NCBI RefSeq assembly: GCF_907164555.1
Contig: NZ_CAJQZC010000009.1
Coordinates: 234,329 to 298,328 of the forward strand
Direction of reading: 5' to 3'
Length of the DNA: 64,000 nt
From: Paraburkholderia saeva
Lineage (GTDB): Bacteria; Pseudomonadota; Gammaproteobacteria; Burkholderiales; Burkholderiaceae
Part shown: positions 45,129-54,258 of the stretch, piece after piece
Layout: the number at the start of each line of letters is the position of its first letter
Numbering within the stretch: the stretch's first letter is position 1
Position numbers and translations under genes: made by a program
Notes under the pieces: generated by a model
Databases searched by the model: none
What the model saw: only the letters and a program-made list of their open reading frames with translations
What the model was told of the DNA's origin: nothing

Positions 45129-46160
45129 TCACATACGCACGACATCGATGATCGCGTCGGCGAATGCTTTCGGCGCTTCCTGCGGCAGGTTGTGTCCGAT
45201 ACCGCCGCCGATGTTCCGGTGCGCGTACTTGCCCGTGAACTTCTTTGCGTACGCAGCCGGATCGGGATGCGGAGCAGCGTTCGCATCGCCTTCCATCGTG
45301 ATGGTCGGAACGGAAATGGCCGGTCCCGTTGCCAGACGCTTTTCGAGCTCGTCGTACTGAGGCTCGCCCTTCACGAGCCCCAGACGCCAGCGATAGTTGT
45401 GAATCACCACCGCAACGTGATCGGGGTTGTTGAACGACGCGGCCGACCGCTCGTACGTCGCATCGTCGAAGTTCCATTTCGGCGATGCCGTATGCCAGAT
45501 CAGCTTGTTGAAGTCGTGGCGGTTCGCCTCATAACCCGCATAGCCGCGCTCCGTGGCGAAATAGAACTGGTACCACCACGCGAGTTCGGCCTTCGGCGGC
45601 AGCGGCGCCCTGTTGGCCTCCTGACTGCCGATCAGATAGCCGCTCACCGACACCATCGCCTTGCAGCGTTCCGGCCAGAGCGCGGCCATGATGTTCACGG
45701 TACGTGCGCCCCAGTCGAAGCCGCCGAGTATCGCCTTGTCGATCTTCAATGCGTCCATCAACGCGATGATGTCGACCGCAACCACAGCCTGCTGGCCGTT
45801 GCGAGGCGTATCGGCGGACAGGAAGCGCGTCGTGCCGTAGCCGCGCAGATACGGCACGATGACCCGGTAGCCGGCGGCCGCGAGCAATGGTGTGACTTCC
45901 GCGAAGCTGTAGATATCGTAGGGCCAGCCGTGCAGCAGGATGACGACCGGTCCGTTCTGCGGACCTGCTTCGGCATAGCCCATGCTGAGCGCGCCAATGT
46001 TGACCTGCCGGATGATGTCGAACGACGTGACACGCGGTGCCGCATTCGTGCTGTTCGTCTGCGCGTGGGCAATGCCGCTGAGTCCCAGCTCCAGCAAACT
46101 GATACCGGCTACGGTCGTCCCCAGCAGACGACGGCGTCGCATATTGATCGGGTCCGGCAT
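45129..46160 (-). CDS. Exported alpha/beta hydrolase, epoxide hydrolase/haloalkane dehalogenase type
   Basis: A 343-residue enzyme with an N-terminal arginine-rich signal (MRRRRLLGTTVAGISLLELG, about residues 7-34) typical of Tat export. The core has the oxyanion HGWP motif (VILLHGWPYDIYSFAE), the nucleophile region LGGFDWGARTVNIMAAL where Asp in GFDWG is the nucleophile, and a late GGGIGHNLPQEAPKAF with the catalytic His. Asp as nucleophile points to epoxide hydrolase or dehalogenase. The ATG at 46160 has AAGGAG upstream. Confidence 0.85.
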   Translation of the reverse strand: MPDPINMRRRRLLGTTVAGISLLELGLSGIAHAQTNSTNAAPRVTSFDIIRQVNIGALSMGYAEAGPQNGPVVILLHGWPYDIYSFAEVTPLLAAAGYRVIVPYLRGYGTTRFLSADTPRNGQQAVVAVDIIALMDALKIDKAILGGFDWGARTVNIMAALWPERCKAMVSVSGYLIGSQEANRAPLPPKAELAWWYQFYFATERGYAGYEANRHDFNKLIWHTASPKWNFDDATYERSAASFNNPDHVAVVIHNYRWRLGLVKGEPQYDELEKRLATGPAISVPTITMEGDANAAPHPDPAAYAKKFTGKYAHRNIGGGIGHNLPQEAPKAFADAIIDVVRM

Positions 46161-46200
46161 GGTTGATTCTCCTTGATGATTCGGCAATCCGGGGTTCGGG

Positions 46201-47709
46201 TTAAGCGGATGCCGTGTTGAAGGAACTGAACGTTGGACCCATTGGCCGCACGCGCATGTCCGGGTCGAGGCGCTTCCACGGAAGATCAGCAGGATCGGCG
46301 GCCATTGGCCCCGGCGCTTTCGCTACGAGAATCGCCTCGGCAATGGCCTCGAAATCTGCACGAAAATGAACTGAGCTCTTGTTGACGAGGATCTTCATCC
46401 GTTCGGGCTCGATGCCCGCCACGCGGAACAGGTTCCGGTCGAAAACCTGCATCTTCACGGAGCTCACTGCAATCCTCACGCCTTCGATACGCAAACAGGC
46501 AACCGGTCCCAACTCGCCCTGCATTCCGTTGAGCATCGGTCCATCGAAACGGAACGACCCGTCAGACAGATGCTCGACTTCGAATTCAGCTTCCAGCGGC
46601 GAGTCGCCCTGCGCGCCAGAACGACCGCCCAACGCCACCGAAATTCGCGCGCCCACACCGGCGCGATGCGCCTCCGCTGCGGCCTCCGCATCCCAGATCA
46701 CGCCCACGGCCGCGTCGGTCGCGCCATTGCGCAACAGCGCCCGCACCATGCCCATGGTGTTCGAGTCGCCGCCTACGCCTGGGTTGTCCTGCGTATCGGC
46801 GATGATGACGGGCCTGGTTGACGTTCTGCTCATCCGGATCGCTTCGATTGCGGCTTCGTCGGGCGTCAGGAACGGCACATCCCAGCGCGACTCTTCGCTC
46901 ATCATTTTCGAAAACAGCGCATCCACCGCGTGTTCGGCGTCATCCTTGCTGAATGCGTACGCCCAGATCGTCGGACCGCACTCCGGGAAATCAGCCGCCG
47001 GAAAACCTGGGGCAAACGACAGGGACATGACAGGCGATTTTTCCAGATTCTCAAGCAACGTGTACATTCCGCGCGCAGGCTCCACCAGGGTGCACATGCC
47101 GTTCACCGGAACAAGAAACGGCACGCGACGCACCGCACACTGCAGCGCGCGACCTTCCAGCACCAGTTGATCGAGAATGCGCGCGGCGCGTTCGCCGGTT
47201 TCGGCCATATCGACGTGCGGATAGGTCCGGTACGCGACGAGCGCGCTGGCATGCGCGAACATCCGCGTGGTGACGTTCGCGTGCAGATCGAGGGACACGA
47301 CAACCGGCATGCGATCGCCGACGATCCGGCGCACGCGTTCGAGCAGCTCGCCCTCTCCGTCGTCGTGCTGCCCGGTCACCATCGCGCCGTGCAGATCGAG
47401 ATAGATCGCGTCGAACCCGCCCTCCTCGACGGCGGCGATGATCTCGCCGCCGATCCGCTCGAACGCATCCGTCGTCACGTGTGCCGACGCACTGGCGCCG
47501 GCCCAGATCACTGGCGTCAGTTCGTGGCCGCCTGCTTCGGCAACCTTGATGAACCCGCCGATCGGAACGTTCACGTCGCGAAGCGCAAGCACATCGGCGC
47601 CGCGCACCATCGGCGGAAAGCCCTCGCCCTGAACGAAACTCGTATAGGACGCTCTGGTCGGCGCGAAGGTATTGGTTTCATGCTGGAAACCGGCGATCAG
47701 GATTTTCAT
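46201..47709 (-). CDS. M81 family metallopeptidase (MlrC/microcystinase C-like)
   Basis: A 502-residue protein of the MlrC family: MKILIAGFQHETNTFAPTRA, DAIYLDLHGAMVTGQHDDGE, VVVSLDLHANVTTRMFAHAS, VAYRTYPHVDMAETG and VIIADTQDNPGVGGDSNTMG, the last being part of the Zn-binding region. The sphingomonad MlrC cleaves linearised microcystin, but homologues in Burkholderiales sit in transport loci and probably act on other peptides or amides. It is followed upstream by an MFS carrier in the same orientation, which may import its substrate. Confidence 0.9.
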   Translation of the reverse strand: MKILIAGFQHETNTFAPTRASYTSFVQGEGFPPMVRGADVLALRDVNVPIGGFIKVAEAGGHELTPVIWAGASASAHVTTDAFERIGGEIIAAVEEGGFDAIYLDLHGAMVTGQHDDGEGELLERVRRIVGDRMPVVVSLDLHANVTTRMFAHASALVAYRTYPHVDMAETGERAARILDQLVLEGRALQCAVRRVPFLVPVNGMCTLVEPARGMYTLLENLEKSPVMSLSFAPGFPAADFPECGPTIWAYAFSKDDAEHAVDALFSKMMSEESRWDVPFLTPDEAAIEAIRMSRTSTRPVIIADTQDNPGVGGDSNTMGMVRALLRNGATDAAVGVIWDAEAAAEAHRAGVGARISVALGGRSGAQGDSPLEAEFEVEHLSDGSFRFDGPMLNGMQGELGPVACLRIEGVRIAVSSVKMQVFDRNLFRVAGIEPERMKILVNKSSVHFRADFEAIAEAILVAKAPGPMAADPADLPWKRLDPDMRVRPMGPTFSSFNTASA

Positions 47710-47793
47710 GCGCTTCACCTTTTGCTCAAATGACATGTGCCTGTGCGGACACAATCGTCCGGATGCCAGCGCTTTAACTGGCGACAGAATTTC

Positions 47794-49107
47794 TTACGCG
47801 TGATGAGCGGGCTGCGTCCGGCTCTTCCTCGGCGTCAGCTTGCCCGACAGGATCAGAACGGCCGCGACCGCTGCAATAGAGGCCATGACGAAGAGACCGG
47901 CATGCATGCTTCCCGTCCATGCCTTCGTCCAGCCGACCATGGCCGGGCCCCAGAATCCGCCGGACAGGCCGACGGTGTTGATGAGCGCAATACCGCCAGC
48001 CGCTGCCGTTCCTTCGACAAGCTCGGAAGGAATCGCCCAGAACACCGTATAGGCCATCCACAGAAAAGCGGTTCCAAACGTCAGCGCCACCAGCGTCAGC
48101 GTGAGATTTCCATCTGCGAAGATCGTGGCGATCAGGCTGATCGCGGCGCCCAGTGCCGGTATCGCGCAGTGATAGCGCCGTTCGCCCACGCGGTCGGAGC
48201 GCCGCGCGGCGAGGTACATGCAGATCGCGGCCGCGACGTAGGGAATCGCGGTGTACCAGCCGAGGCGGATCGTATCGGTGACGCCCTGTTCCTTGAGCAG
48301 CGTCGGCAACCAGAAGCTGATCGCGTAGATCGGAAAAATGATGCTGAAGTACGCGAGCGCAAGCACGTAGACCGTCGGGCTTTTCAGCACGGCCTTGAAC
48401 GAATCCGCGCGGTGCTGGCCCGGCGTGGTCGCGTGCTGCAACAGGCGTTTTTCGTCATCGTTCAGCCAGCGTGCGTCCTCAGGTCGATCGGAGAGCACGC
48501 GCAGCGTCAGGAGGCCCAACGCGATGCAGGGCAGGCCTTCCACCAGAAACATCCATTGCCAGCCGGCAAGGCCGCCGACCCCAGAAAGGCTCGTCATGAG
48601 CCACGCAGACAGCGGGCCGCCGACAATCCCGCCGAGCGGTCCCGCCACGAACACGAGCGCGATGGCGCGCGCCATGCGGGCGGGGCCGTACCAGCACGAC
48701 AGGTAATAGATCATCCCCGGCGCAAAACCCGCCTCGAACACGCCGAGCAGGAAGCGCATGGCGTAGAAGGCCGGCACGTTGCGCACGAACAGCATGCAGG
48801 CCGACGTAATGCCCCACAGCACGAGAATGCGGCTGAATGTCCGGCGCGCGCCGACCCTCGGCAACATGAGATTGCTGGGTATTTCGAACAGGACATAGCC
48901 GATGAAGAAGATACCGGCGCCCACGCCATACGCCGCATCGGAGAACCCCAGATCAGTCTGCATCTGGAGTTTGGCGAACCCGACGTTCACGCGGTCCAGA
49001 TACGCAAACATGTAGCAGGTGACGAGAAACGGCAGGAGCCGCCAGTTGAGCTTGCTGTAAAGCGCTGCGGCCCCATCGCGCGTGGTCGATGGGTAGATTG
49101 CTGACAT
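47794..49107 (-). CDS. MFS transporter, ACS family
   Basis: A 437-residue 12-helix carrier: LNWRLLPFLVTCYMFAYLDR, then VNVGFAKLQMQTDLG, and MRFLLGVFEAGFAPGMIYYL are ACS-family markers. The start at 49107 (MSAIYPSTT) has GGGAGA upstream. It is followed 84 bases later by the M81 peptidase gene and faces a LysR gene at 49248. The three probably form a transport-hydrolysis unit for an unidentified compound. Confidence 0.9.
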   Translation of the reverse strand: MSAIYPSTTRDGAAALYSKLNWRLLPFLVTCYMFAYLDRVNVGFAKLQMQTDLGFSDAAYGVGAGIFFIGYVLFEIPSNLMLPRVGARRTFSRILVLWGITSACMLFVRNVPAFYAMRFLLGVFEAGFAPGMIYYLSCWYGPARMARAIALVFVAGPLGGIVGGPLSAWLMTSLSGVGGLAGWQWMFLVEGLPCIALGLLTLRVLSDRPEDARWLNDDEKRLLQHATTPGQHRADSFKAVLKSPTVYVLALAYFSIIFPIYAISFWLPTLLKEQGVTDTIRLGWYTAIPYVAAAICMYLAARRSDRVGERRYHCAIPALGAAISLIATIFADGNLTLTLVALTFGTAFLWMAYTVFWAIPSELVEGTAAAGGIALINTVGLSGGFWGPAMVGWTKAWTGSMHAGLFVMASIAAVAAVLILSGKLTPRKSRTQPAHHA

Positions 49108-49247
49108 GTGTGTCTCCCGGTTTTCTTCCCAGACCCCGGTCGTGGGGGTTGAATTCATGGTGGCAGGGCAAAAGAACACTAGCAAGAGCAACTAAGTTCA
49201 CATATCGTTGCTCCACGGGCAACACTGGTTCATTCGGGAGCGAGGAA

Positions 49248-50210
49248 ATGCGGGAGATCAACCAGCAGCGTCTGCGATATTTTCACGAGGTGCTTACGCA
49301 CGGCACGATTCGCGGCGCGGCTGAACACCTCAATACCTCGCCCTCCGTCATCACGCGGCAGGTCAGGCTGCTCGAAGACGAACTGGGTGCCGTGCTGTTC
49401 GAACGCCAGGCGCGCGGGGTCAAACCGACGGAGGCCGCTATTCATCTGCTCGAGTTCTGGCAGGGCTACCGCTCGCAGCAGGAAAAACTCGAAGACCAGT
49501 TGCACGCGTTACGCGGGCTTCAGACGGGGCATATCCAGCTGGCGATCAGCGAGGGGTTTGTCGATACACTCGTCGATGACGTGATCGCGCCGTTCTGCGC
49601 GCGCTACCCGCGCCTGGAAATCAGCATGACGATGCTCGCGGTCGACGCAATACTGGACGAGGTCGCGGAAAGCCGGGCTCACATCGGGCTTGCCTACAAT
49701 CCGCCGCCCCATCCGCGCATCGAATATCGCGCGAGCTCTGCACAACCGGTCGTGCTGTTGCTGAGAAAGGATCATCCGCTCGTCAAAAGGAAAGGACCGG
49801 CCAGCGTCGACGATCTGCGTACGTACCCGCTGGCCGTGATGCCTTCGACATTCGGCATCGGACATGTCGTGAAGATGCTGGAGTTGAGTGAGAACATCAC
49901 GATCCGCCCGACAATCACGACAAACTCGCTCAGCGCCTTGAAGCGCTTTGTGACAGCGGAAAATTTCGTGACGCTCATCGGCGAATTTGCTGCCAGTCGT
50001 GAGCTTGCGAGCGGCGAGCTCACGACTGTTCCGATTACACATCCGCTGTGCGAAAGTGCGCAGGCGAGAGCATTGGTAAAAACCGGCAGGCCGCTCGCCG
50101 CCGGTCCGCTCGAACTGCTCCGGTGGATTCAGGAACGCATGCCGATGTTTGCCGCGGGCAGGACGCAGGAGCCGCGCAAGCGGAAGACGGCATCACACCG
50201 CAGAGGATGA
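49248..50210 (+). CDS. LysR family regulator of the MFS/M81 unit
   Basis: A 320-residue LysR regulator: REINQQRLRYFHEVLTHGTI, then RGAAEHLNTSPSVITRQVRL as helix-turn-helix; effector domain from about 90 (GHIQLAISEGFVDTLVDDVI). The basic tail after 305 (RKRKTASHRRG) is unusual but not rare. I place the start at 49248 because GGGAGCGAGGAA precedes it. It faces the MFS gene across about 140 bases and is presumed to control it. Confidence 0.9.
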   Translation: MREINQQRLRYFHEVLTHGTIRGAAEHLNTSPSVITRQVRLLEDELGAVLFERQARGVKPTEAAIHLLEFWQGYRSQQEKLEDQLHALRGLQTGHIQLAISEGFVDTLVDDVIAPFCARYPRLEISMTMLAVDAILDEVAESRAHIGLAYNPPPHPRIEYRASSAQPVVLLLRKDHPLVKRKGPASVDDLRTYPLAVMPSTFGIGHVVKMLELSENITIRPTITTNSLSALKRFVTAENFVTLIGEFAASRELASGELTTVPITHPLCESAQARALVKTGRPLAAGPLELLRWIQERMPMFAAGRTQEPRKRKTASHRRG

Positions 50211-50268
50211 CCGCAACAGCCGTAGCGGTCTGTCGAAGACGATCTGCGCAGGTTTGAGTCTGCGCCAC

Positions 50269-51165
50269 TCAACTTGCGGAATGACTCACGGAGGACACGC
50301 TCAGATCCAGCGTTGCCGCCACACTCAGGAACGTCTGGACGATGCCGCGTTTGCGTTGACTGTGGAGGCACACCACGGAATCGATATTGCAGGCACACAG
50401 CTCCACAAGCGGAACGGCAACCGTGCGTGGGCTGTCAGGCACCTCGCGTTCGAGTACAAAACCGATGCCGAGACCTTGTCGGACCGCTTCCACAACAGCT
50501 TCACGGCTACCCAGTTCCATCGCGGTGGAAAGTGAGCGTTGCGCACGCTGCAACGCTTCATCGATGAGCCGCTGCGTGTTGGAACCGAACTCCCGGCGGA
50601 TGACGGGATGTCCATCGAGATCGGCGAGCGAAAGGCTTTCATACGTCGCAAGGGGATGATCGCCGGGCACGAGCACGCGCATATCCTGCCGGGCAACGGG
50701 AATGGCCATGACGCGGGCATCGCTTGCGGCATTGCCGATCACCGCCGCGTCCACCCGGTAACCGAGAAGATCGTCCCACACCTCGCGCTGGCTGCCCAAC
50801 GCGACGGAAATATCGATACCCGGATACTCCTTCCTGAACGCGGCAACCACCTGTAACGCCACATGAGGTCCGTCCGCGGCAAGTTTGAGACTGCCGCGAC
50901 TGAACGCGGTGGCGAGACTCACCAGATCCTCGATCTGCTCTTCGGTCGAGAACATCTGTCGCGTCAGCTCGAAGAGGGGCCTGGCCGCGTCGGTCAGGTG
51001 CACACCGTCGCTCGTTCGCACGAACAAGGCCTGCCTGCACGATTCCTCGAGGTTGCGCACCTGCGTGGTGATGGCGGGCTGGGTCAGACCCAGAAGGCTT
51101 GCCGCCTTCGAAAAACTGCCCTCTCGTGCGACGGCGTCGAACGCGCGCAGCTGGAAGTAACGCAT
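50269..51165 (-). CDS. LysR family regulator divergent from aminotransferase
   Basis: A 298-residue LysR regulator: MRYFQLRAFDAVAREGSFSK, then AASLLGLTQPAITTQVRNLE; effector domain from about 90 (GSLKLAADGPHVALQVVAAF). The start at 51165 has GGGGAG upstream. It is divergent from the class III aminotransferase at 51292. LysR proteins in this position often sense the amine substrate or product. Confidence 0.9.
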   Translation of the reverse strand: MRYFQLRAFDAVAREGSFSKAASLLGLTQPAITTQVRNLEESCRQALFVRTSDGVHLTDAARPLFELTRQMFSTEEQIEDLVSLATAFSRGSLKLAADGPHVALQVVAAFRKEYPGIDISVALGSQREVWDDLLGYRVDAAVIGNAASDARVMAIPVARQDMRVLVPGDHPLATYESLSLADLDGHPVIRREFGSNTQRLIDEALQRAQRSLSTAMELGSREAVVEAVRQGLGIGFVLEREVPDSPRTVAVPLVELCACNIDSVVCLHSQRKRGIVQTFLSVAATLDLSVSSVSHSAS

Positions 51166-51291
51166 CCGGACTCCCCTGTGCATCTATAAATTTGAATGTC
51201 AAAAAATTATAGTCGTATTAATTTGACTGCGACACTTACCGACTCTACGCTTGTCGCTATTCTCAAGACCACGCGAGCCCAGGAGCATGCG

Positions 51292-52611
51292 ATGACACAG
51301 GAACAGAGGGCGTCGGACAACGGAACGCAGATCGCTTCGGGCGACGTGCCAGCGCGGGCGTCGCGCGTGTTTCCAGGCGGCATTTCGAACGGCGAGTTCG
51401 GGCTGCCTCACGACGCGCTCATGAGCATTCGCGCCGGCCGCGGAAGTCGCCTGTGGGACACCGAAGGTCGCGAACTGATCGACTTCTCGATGGGTTGGGG
51501 TTCGTGCCTCGTCGGCCACGCCTGCCCCGAAGTGGTCGAAGCGGTTCGCGAGCAGGCCGGCAAAGGGTCGAACTTCGCCTATCTGAACGAGGCGGTGCTG
51601 GAACTGGCCGAGGAAATCTGCCGGATCAGTCCTGCCGCAGAGCAGCTTCGATTCTGCGCATCGGGCACCGAAGCCACGATGTATTGCCAGCAGGTGGCGC
51701 GGGCATTCACCGGCCGGCCGAAGATTCTGAAATTCGAAGGCGCGTATCACGGCGCCAACGCAGCCGGTGTCACCAGTCTGTTCTCGCAGAAGAACCTCGC
51801 GTTTCCCACACCGGAACGTACCAGCGCAGGCCTGCCTTCGGTTGAACGCGAACTGCTGGTGGCGCCCTACAACGATCTCGATACGACCCGGTCGATCATC
51901 CGCGAGAACCGCCATGAACTGGCGGCGGTGATCATGGAACCGCTGCAACGCTGCACGCCGCCCGAGCCCGGGTTTCTGGAGGGCGTGAGAAATGCCTGCA
52001 ACGAAGCCGGGATCCTGCTGATTTTCGATGAAGTCGTGACCGGGTTCCGGCTCGCGTATGGCGGTGCGCAGGCTTACTACGGCGTCGTGCCCGACCTCGT
52101 CGCGTATGGCAAGGCGCTCGGCGGCGGCTATCCGATCGGCGCCTTTGGCGGACGTCGCGACATCATGGACCTCGTCAACGAGCGCCACATCGGCACGGAC
52201 AGTTACGTATGGATGGCCTCGACGCTCGGCGGAAATCCGGTGTCCGCATCGGCCGCGAACGCGGCGCTCTCGGTGCTTCGCAAGCCACATACGTACGAGC
52301 GGTTGCATCAGCTCGGCGCGTGGTTTCGCGATGAGCTACGTCAGTTGCTGATCACGCACGATCTCACAGGACAGGTCATCGGTGATGGTCCGCTCGCACA
52401 GATCGTGTTCACGGATCGCAAGGTCAACGACTATCGTTCGACGGCCTCGGGCGACAAGGCGATGGCGAAACGCATGATGTTTGGCCTGTTCAAGCGTGGG
52501 GTCTTCCTGAACCCGATGGGCACCAAGCTCTATCTCTCGATTGCTCACGACGAAGCGATCTGCGGCGACTTTTGCGACCGGCTCGATCAGGTTCTCAAGG
52601 AAATTCGCTAA
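51292..52611 (+). CDS. Class III aminotransferase (glutamate-1-semialdehyde aminomutase-like)
   Basis: A 439-residue PLP enzyme: FPGGISNGEFGLPHDALMSI, LIDFSMGWGSCLVGHACPEV, the phosphate-binding FCASGTEATMYCQQVARAF, LLIFDEVVTGFRLAYGG with the PLP-contacting Asp, and Lys274 in VAYGKALGGGYPIGAFGG as the Schiff-base lysine. Similar to GSA aminomutase in fold but in a catabolic setting with a divergent LysR gene, so it is more likely an amine or beta-amino-acid transaminase or an aminomutase of unknown substrate than HemL. The ATG at 51292 follows AGGAG. Confidence 0.87.
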   Translation: MTQEQRASDNGTQIASGDVPARASRVFPGGISNGEFGLPHDALMSIRAGRGSRLWDTEGRELIDFSMGWGSCLVGHACPEVVEAVREQAGKGSNFAYLNEAVLELAEEICRISPAAEQLRFCASGTEATMYCQQVARAFTGRPKILKFEGAYHGANAAGVTSLFSQKNLAFPTPERTSAGLPSVERELLVAPYNDLDTTRSIIRENRHELAAVIMEPLQRCTPPEPGFLEGVRNACNEAGILLIFDEVVTGFRLAYGGAQAYYGVVPDLVAYGKALGGGYPIGAFGGRRDIMDLVNERHIGTDSYVWMASTLGGNPVSASAANAALSVLRKPHTYERLHQLGAWFRDELRQLLITHDLTGQVIGDGPLAQIVFTDRKVNDYRSTASGDKAMAKRMMFGLFKRGVFLNPMGTKLYLSIAHDEAICGDFCDRLDQVLKEIR

Positions 52612-52743
52612 GCGTGGTTAGCCAGCCAGCTGGAGTATCGCAGCAAGAAACGGGGGGTTCCTGACGGCTTGAATCGATAGTGTTCAGACAGGGAGAGGCG
52701 ATCGTGCTTCCCTTCTTTAAACACAGCCAATGAGGAACCCACC

Positions 52744-53193
52744 ATGTCAAAGGAAGATGACAACAAGGCCATCGTCGGTCGCTGGTTCACGAGTTTCTGG
52801 GGCAAAACCTGCAACCTCGATATCGTCGACGAACTCGCTGCGCCCGACATGCTTCTGCGCTACTCGCTTCACGAGCCGCGCCGTGGCCGCGAGGACATCA
52901 GGGCTTTCATGAGCGGCTTTCGTGAAGCATTCCCGGATCTCAACTTCTGGGGCGCCGCCGACCTGATCGCCGAAGGAGACTATGTCGTCGGCCGCTGGGA
53001 AGGTGGCGGCACGCATACAGGCCCCGCATTCGCCGACTTTCTTGCCGGCGCGCTGCCCGCTGCGACTGGCCGCAAGATGCACTTCGCCGGCACGACAGTC
53101 CTCAAGCTCAAGGACGGCAAGATTGTTGAAGAAGTCGGCCTCGACGACGGCGTGACCGCCCTGCAGCAGCTCGGGCTCATCAAGGTAGCGTAA
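52744..53193 (+). CDS. SnoaL-like ester cyclase family protein
   Basis: A 149-residue protein with the SnoaL/NTF2-like fold: an N-terminal helix with VGRWFTSFWGKTCNLDIVDE, then LLRYSLHEPRRGREDIRAFM and FREAFPDLNFWGAADLIAEG, VVGRWEGGGTHTG and TTVLKLKDGKIVEEVGLDDG. This family is annotated as ester cyclase or predicted polyketide-cyclase-like enzyme; here the function is unknown. It lies 132 bases after the aminotransferase on the same strand. Confidence 0.85.
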   Translation: MSKEDDNKAIVGRWFTSFWGKTCNLDIVDELAAPDMLLRYSLHEPRRGREDIRAFMSGFREAFPDLNFWGAADLIAEGDYVVGRWEGGGTHTGPAFADFLAGALPAATGRKMHFAGTTVLKLKDGKIVEEVGLDDGVTALQQLGLIKVA

Positions 53194-53241
53194 GAGGACA
53201 CGCGGTGCGACCAGCATCTTCCGGCGGCGCCGCGTTCCCCG

Positions 53242-54150
53242 TCAGGAACGGAATCTGGCGCCACTCCAGTCCGACTCGCGTGCGAGCGTGACAAAAGCCG
53301 CCAGATAGTCGATTGCATCGTCCGACTCGCGGGTGCCCAGAAATATCTGCTTGGAAATGCCCTTCTTGCCGAGCCGCAACGGCACGAGGGGCATCCAGTC
53401 TGCGTACTCTTCAGCCAGCCAGCGCGGCAACGCGGCGACGCCGCGACCGCTCGCCACCATCTGCAACATGATGTCGGTGGTCTCGATCACCTTGTGTTTC
53501 TTCGGCACGACGTTAGCCGGCGTCAGGAACTGGTTATAGATATCCAGCCGGTCCGTCTCGACGGGATACGTGATCAATACTTCCGTACTGAGCTGCCCGG
53601 GCGTGACATACGGCACGTCCGCCAGCGCGTGGTCTTCGGCGACAACGAGCACCTGTTCGTAGTCGAACACGGGCTGAAAGCGCAGTCCTGGCTTCTTCAA
53701 CGGATCAGGTGTGACGAGCACATCAATGTCATAGCCAAACAGCGCGCCAATGCCGCCGAACTGGAAGCGCTGCTTCACATCGACGTCAACGTCAGGCCAG
53801 CTCGCCAGATACGGCGATACGACCTTGAGCAGCCACTGGTAGCACGGGTGACACTCCATGCCGATCCGCAGCGTGCCGCGCTCTCCCTGCGCGTACTGCT
53901 TCATGCGCTCTTCAGCCTGCTCGAACTGAGGTAACAGACGGTTCGCGAGACCCAGCAGATACTGACCCGCCTGCGTGAGGCGCATCGATCGCCCTTCGCG
54001 TGCCCACACCAGCGTGCCCAGTTGCTGCTCCAGCTTCTTGACGGTGTGGCTCAACGCCGACTGCGTGAGATGCAGCACGTCGGCCGCGGCCGTCAGCGAG
54101 CCCTGACGCTCCACTTCTCTGACGACCATTAAATGGCTCCGCTCCAGCAT
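53242..54150 (-). CDS. metR: LysR-type regulator MetR
   Basis: A 302-residue LysR protein: MLERSHLMVVREVERQGSLT, then AAADVLHLTQSALSHTVKKL, effector domain with LRIGMECHPCYQWLLKVVSP, the segment typical of MetR proteins, and LVTPDPLKKPGL. MetR uses homocysteine as co-effector to activate metE and other methionine genes. It is divergent from metE, with a long inverted repeat between them, which fully supports the assignment. Confidence 0.93.
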   Translation of the reverse strand: MLERSHLMVVREVERQGSLTAAADVLHLTQSALSHTVKKLEQQLGTLVWAREGRSMRLTQAGQYLLGLANRLLPQFEQAEERMKQYAQGERGTLRIGMECHPCYQWLLKVVSPYLASWPDVDVDVKQRFQFGGIGALFGYDIDVLVTPDPLKKPGLRFQPVFDYEQVLVVAEDHALADVPYVTPGQLSTEVLITYPVETDRLDIYNQFLTPANVVPKKHKVIETTDIMLQMVASGRGVAALPRWLAEEYADWMPLVPLRLGKKGISKQIFLGTRESDDAIDYLAAFVTLARESDWSGARFRS

Positions 54151-54175
54151 CTCGACTCCATGAAAAATATTAATC

Positions 54176-54210
54176 GATGTATGAAATTAATCCATTTTTA
54201 TTCATACATC
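54176..54210. promoter_or_regulatory. metR-metE operator candidate, 10-base inverted repeat
   Basis: GATGTATGAA and TTCATACATC are perfect inverted arms separated by 15 bases. The arms contain the TGAA/TTCA halves known from MetR boxes. It lies 49 bases before the metE start and just upstream of metR, matching a site for activation of metE and autoregulation of metR. Confidence 0.75.
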
Positions 54211-54258
54211 AAAAATTCTATCATCGCTCTCAGTTAATTACCTGAACGGCGTAACGAT

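Noticed and set aside
47737..49104. Open frame of 455 codons antisense to the MFS gene
   Set aside because: No domain; the opposite strand encodes a clear ACS-family carrier.
51292..52611. Assignment of the aminotransferase as HemL
   Set aside because: The context (divergent LysR, no heme genes) and sequence differences make a housekeeping glutamate-1-semialdehyde aminomutase unlikely.
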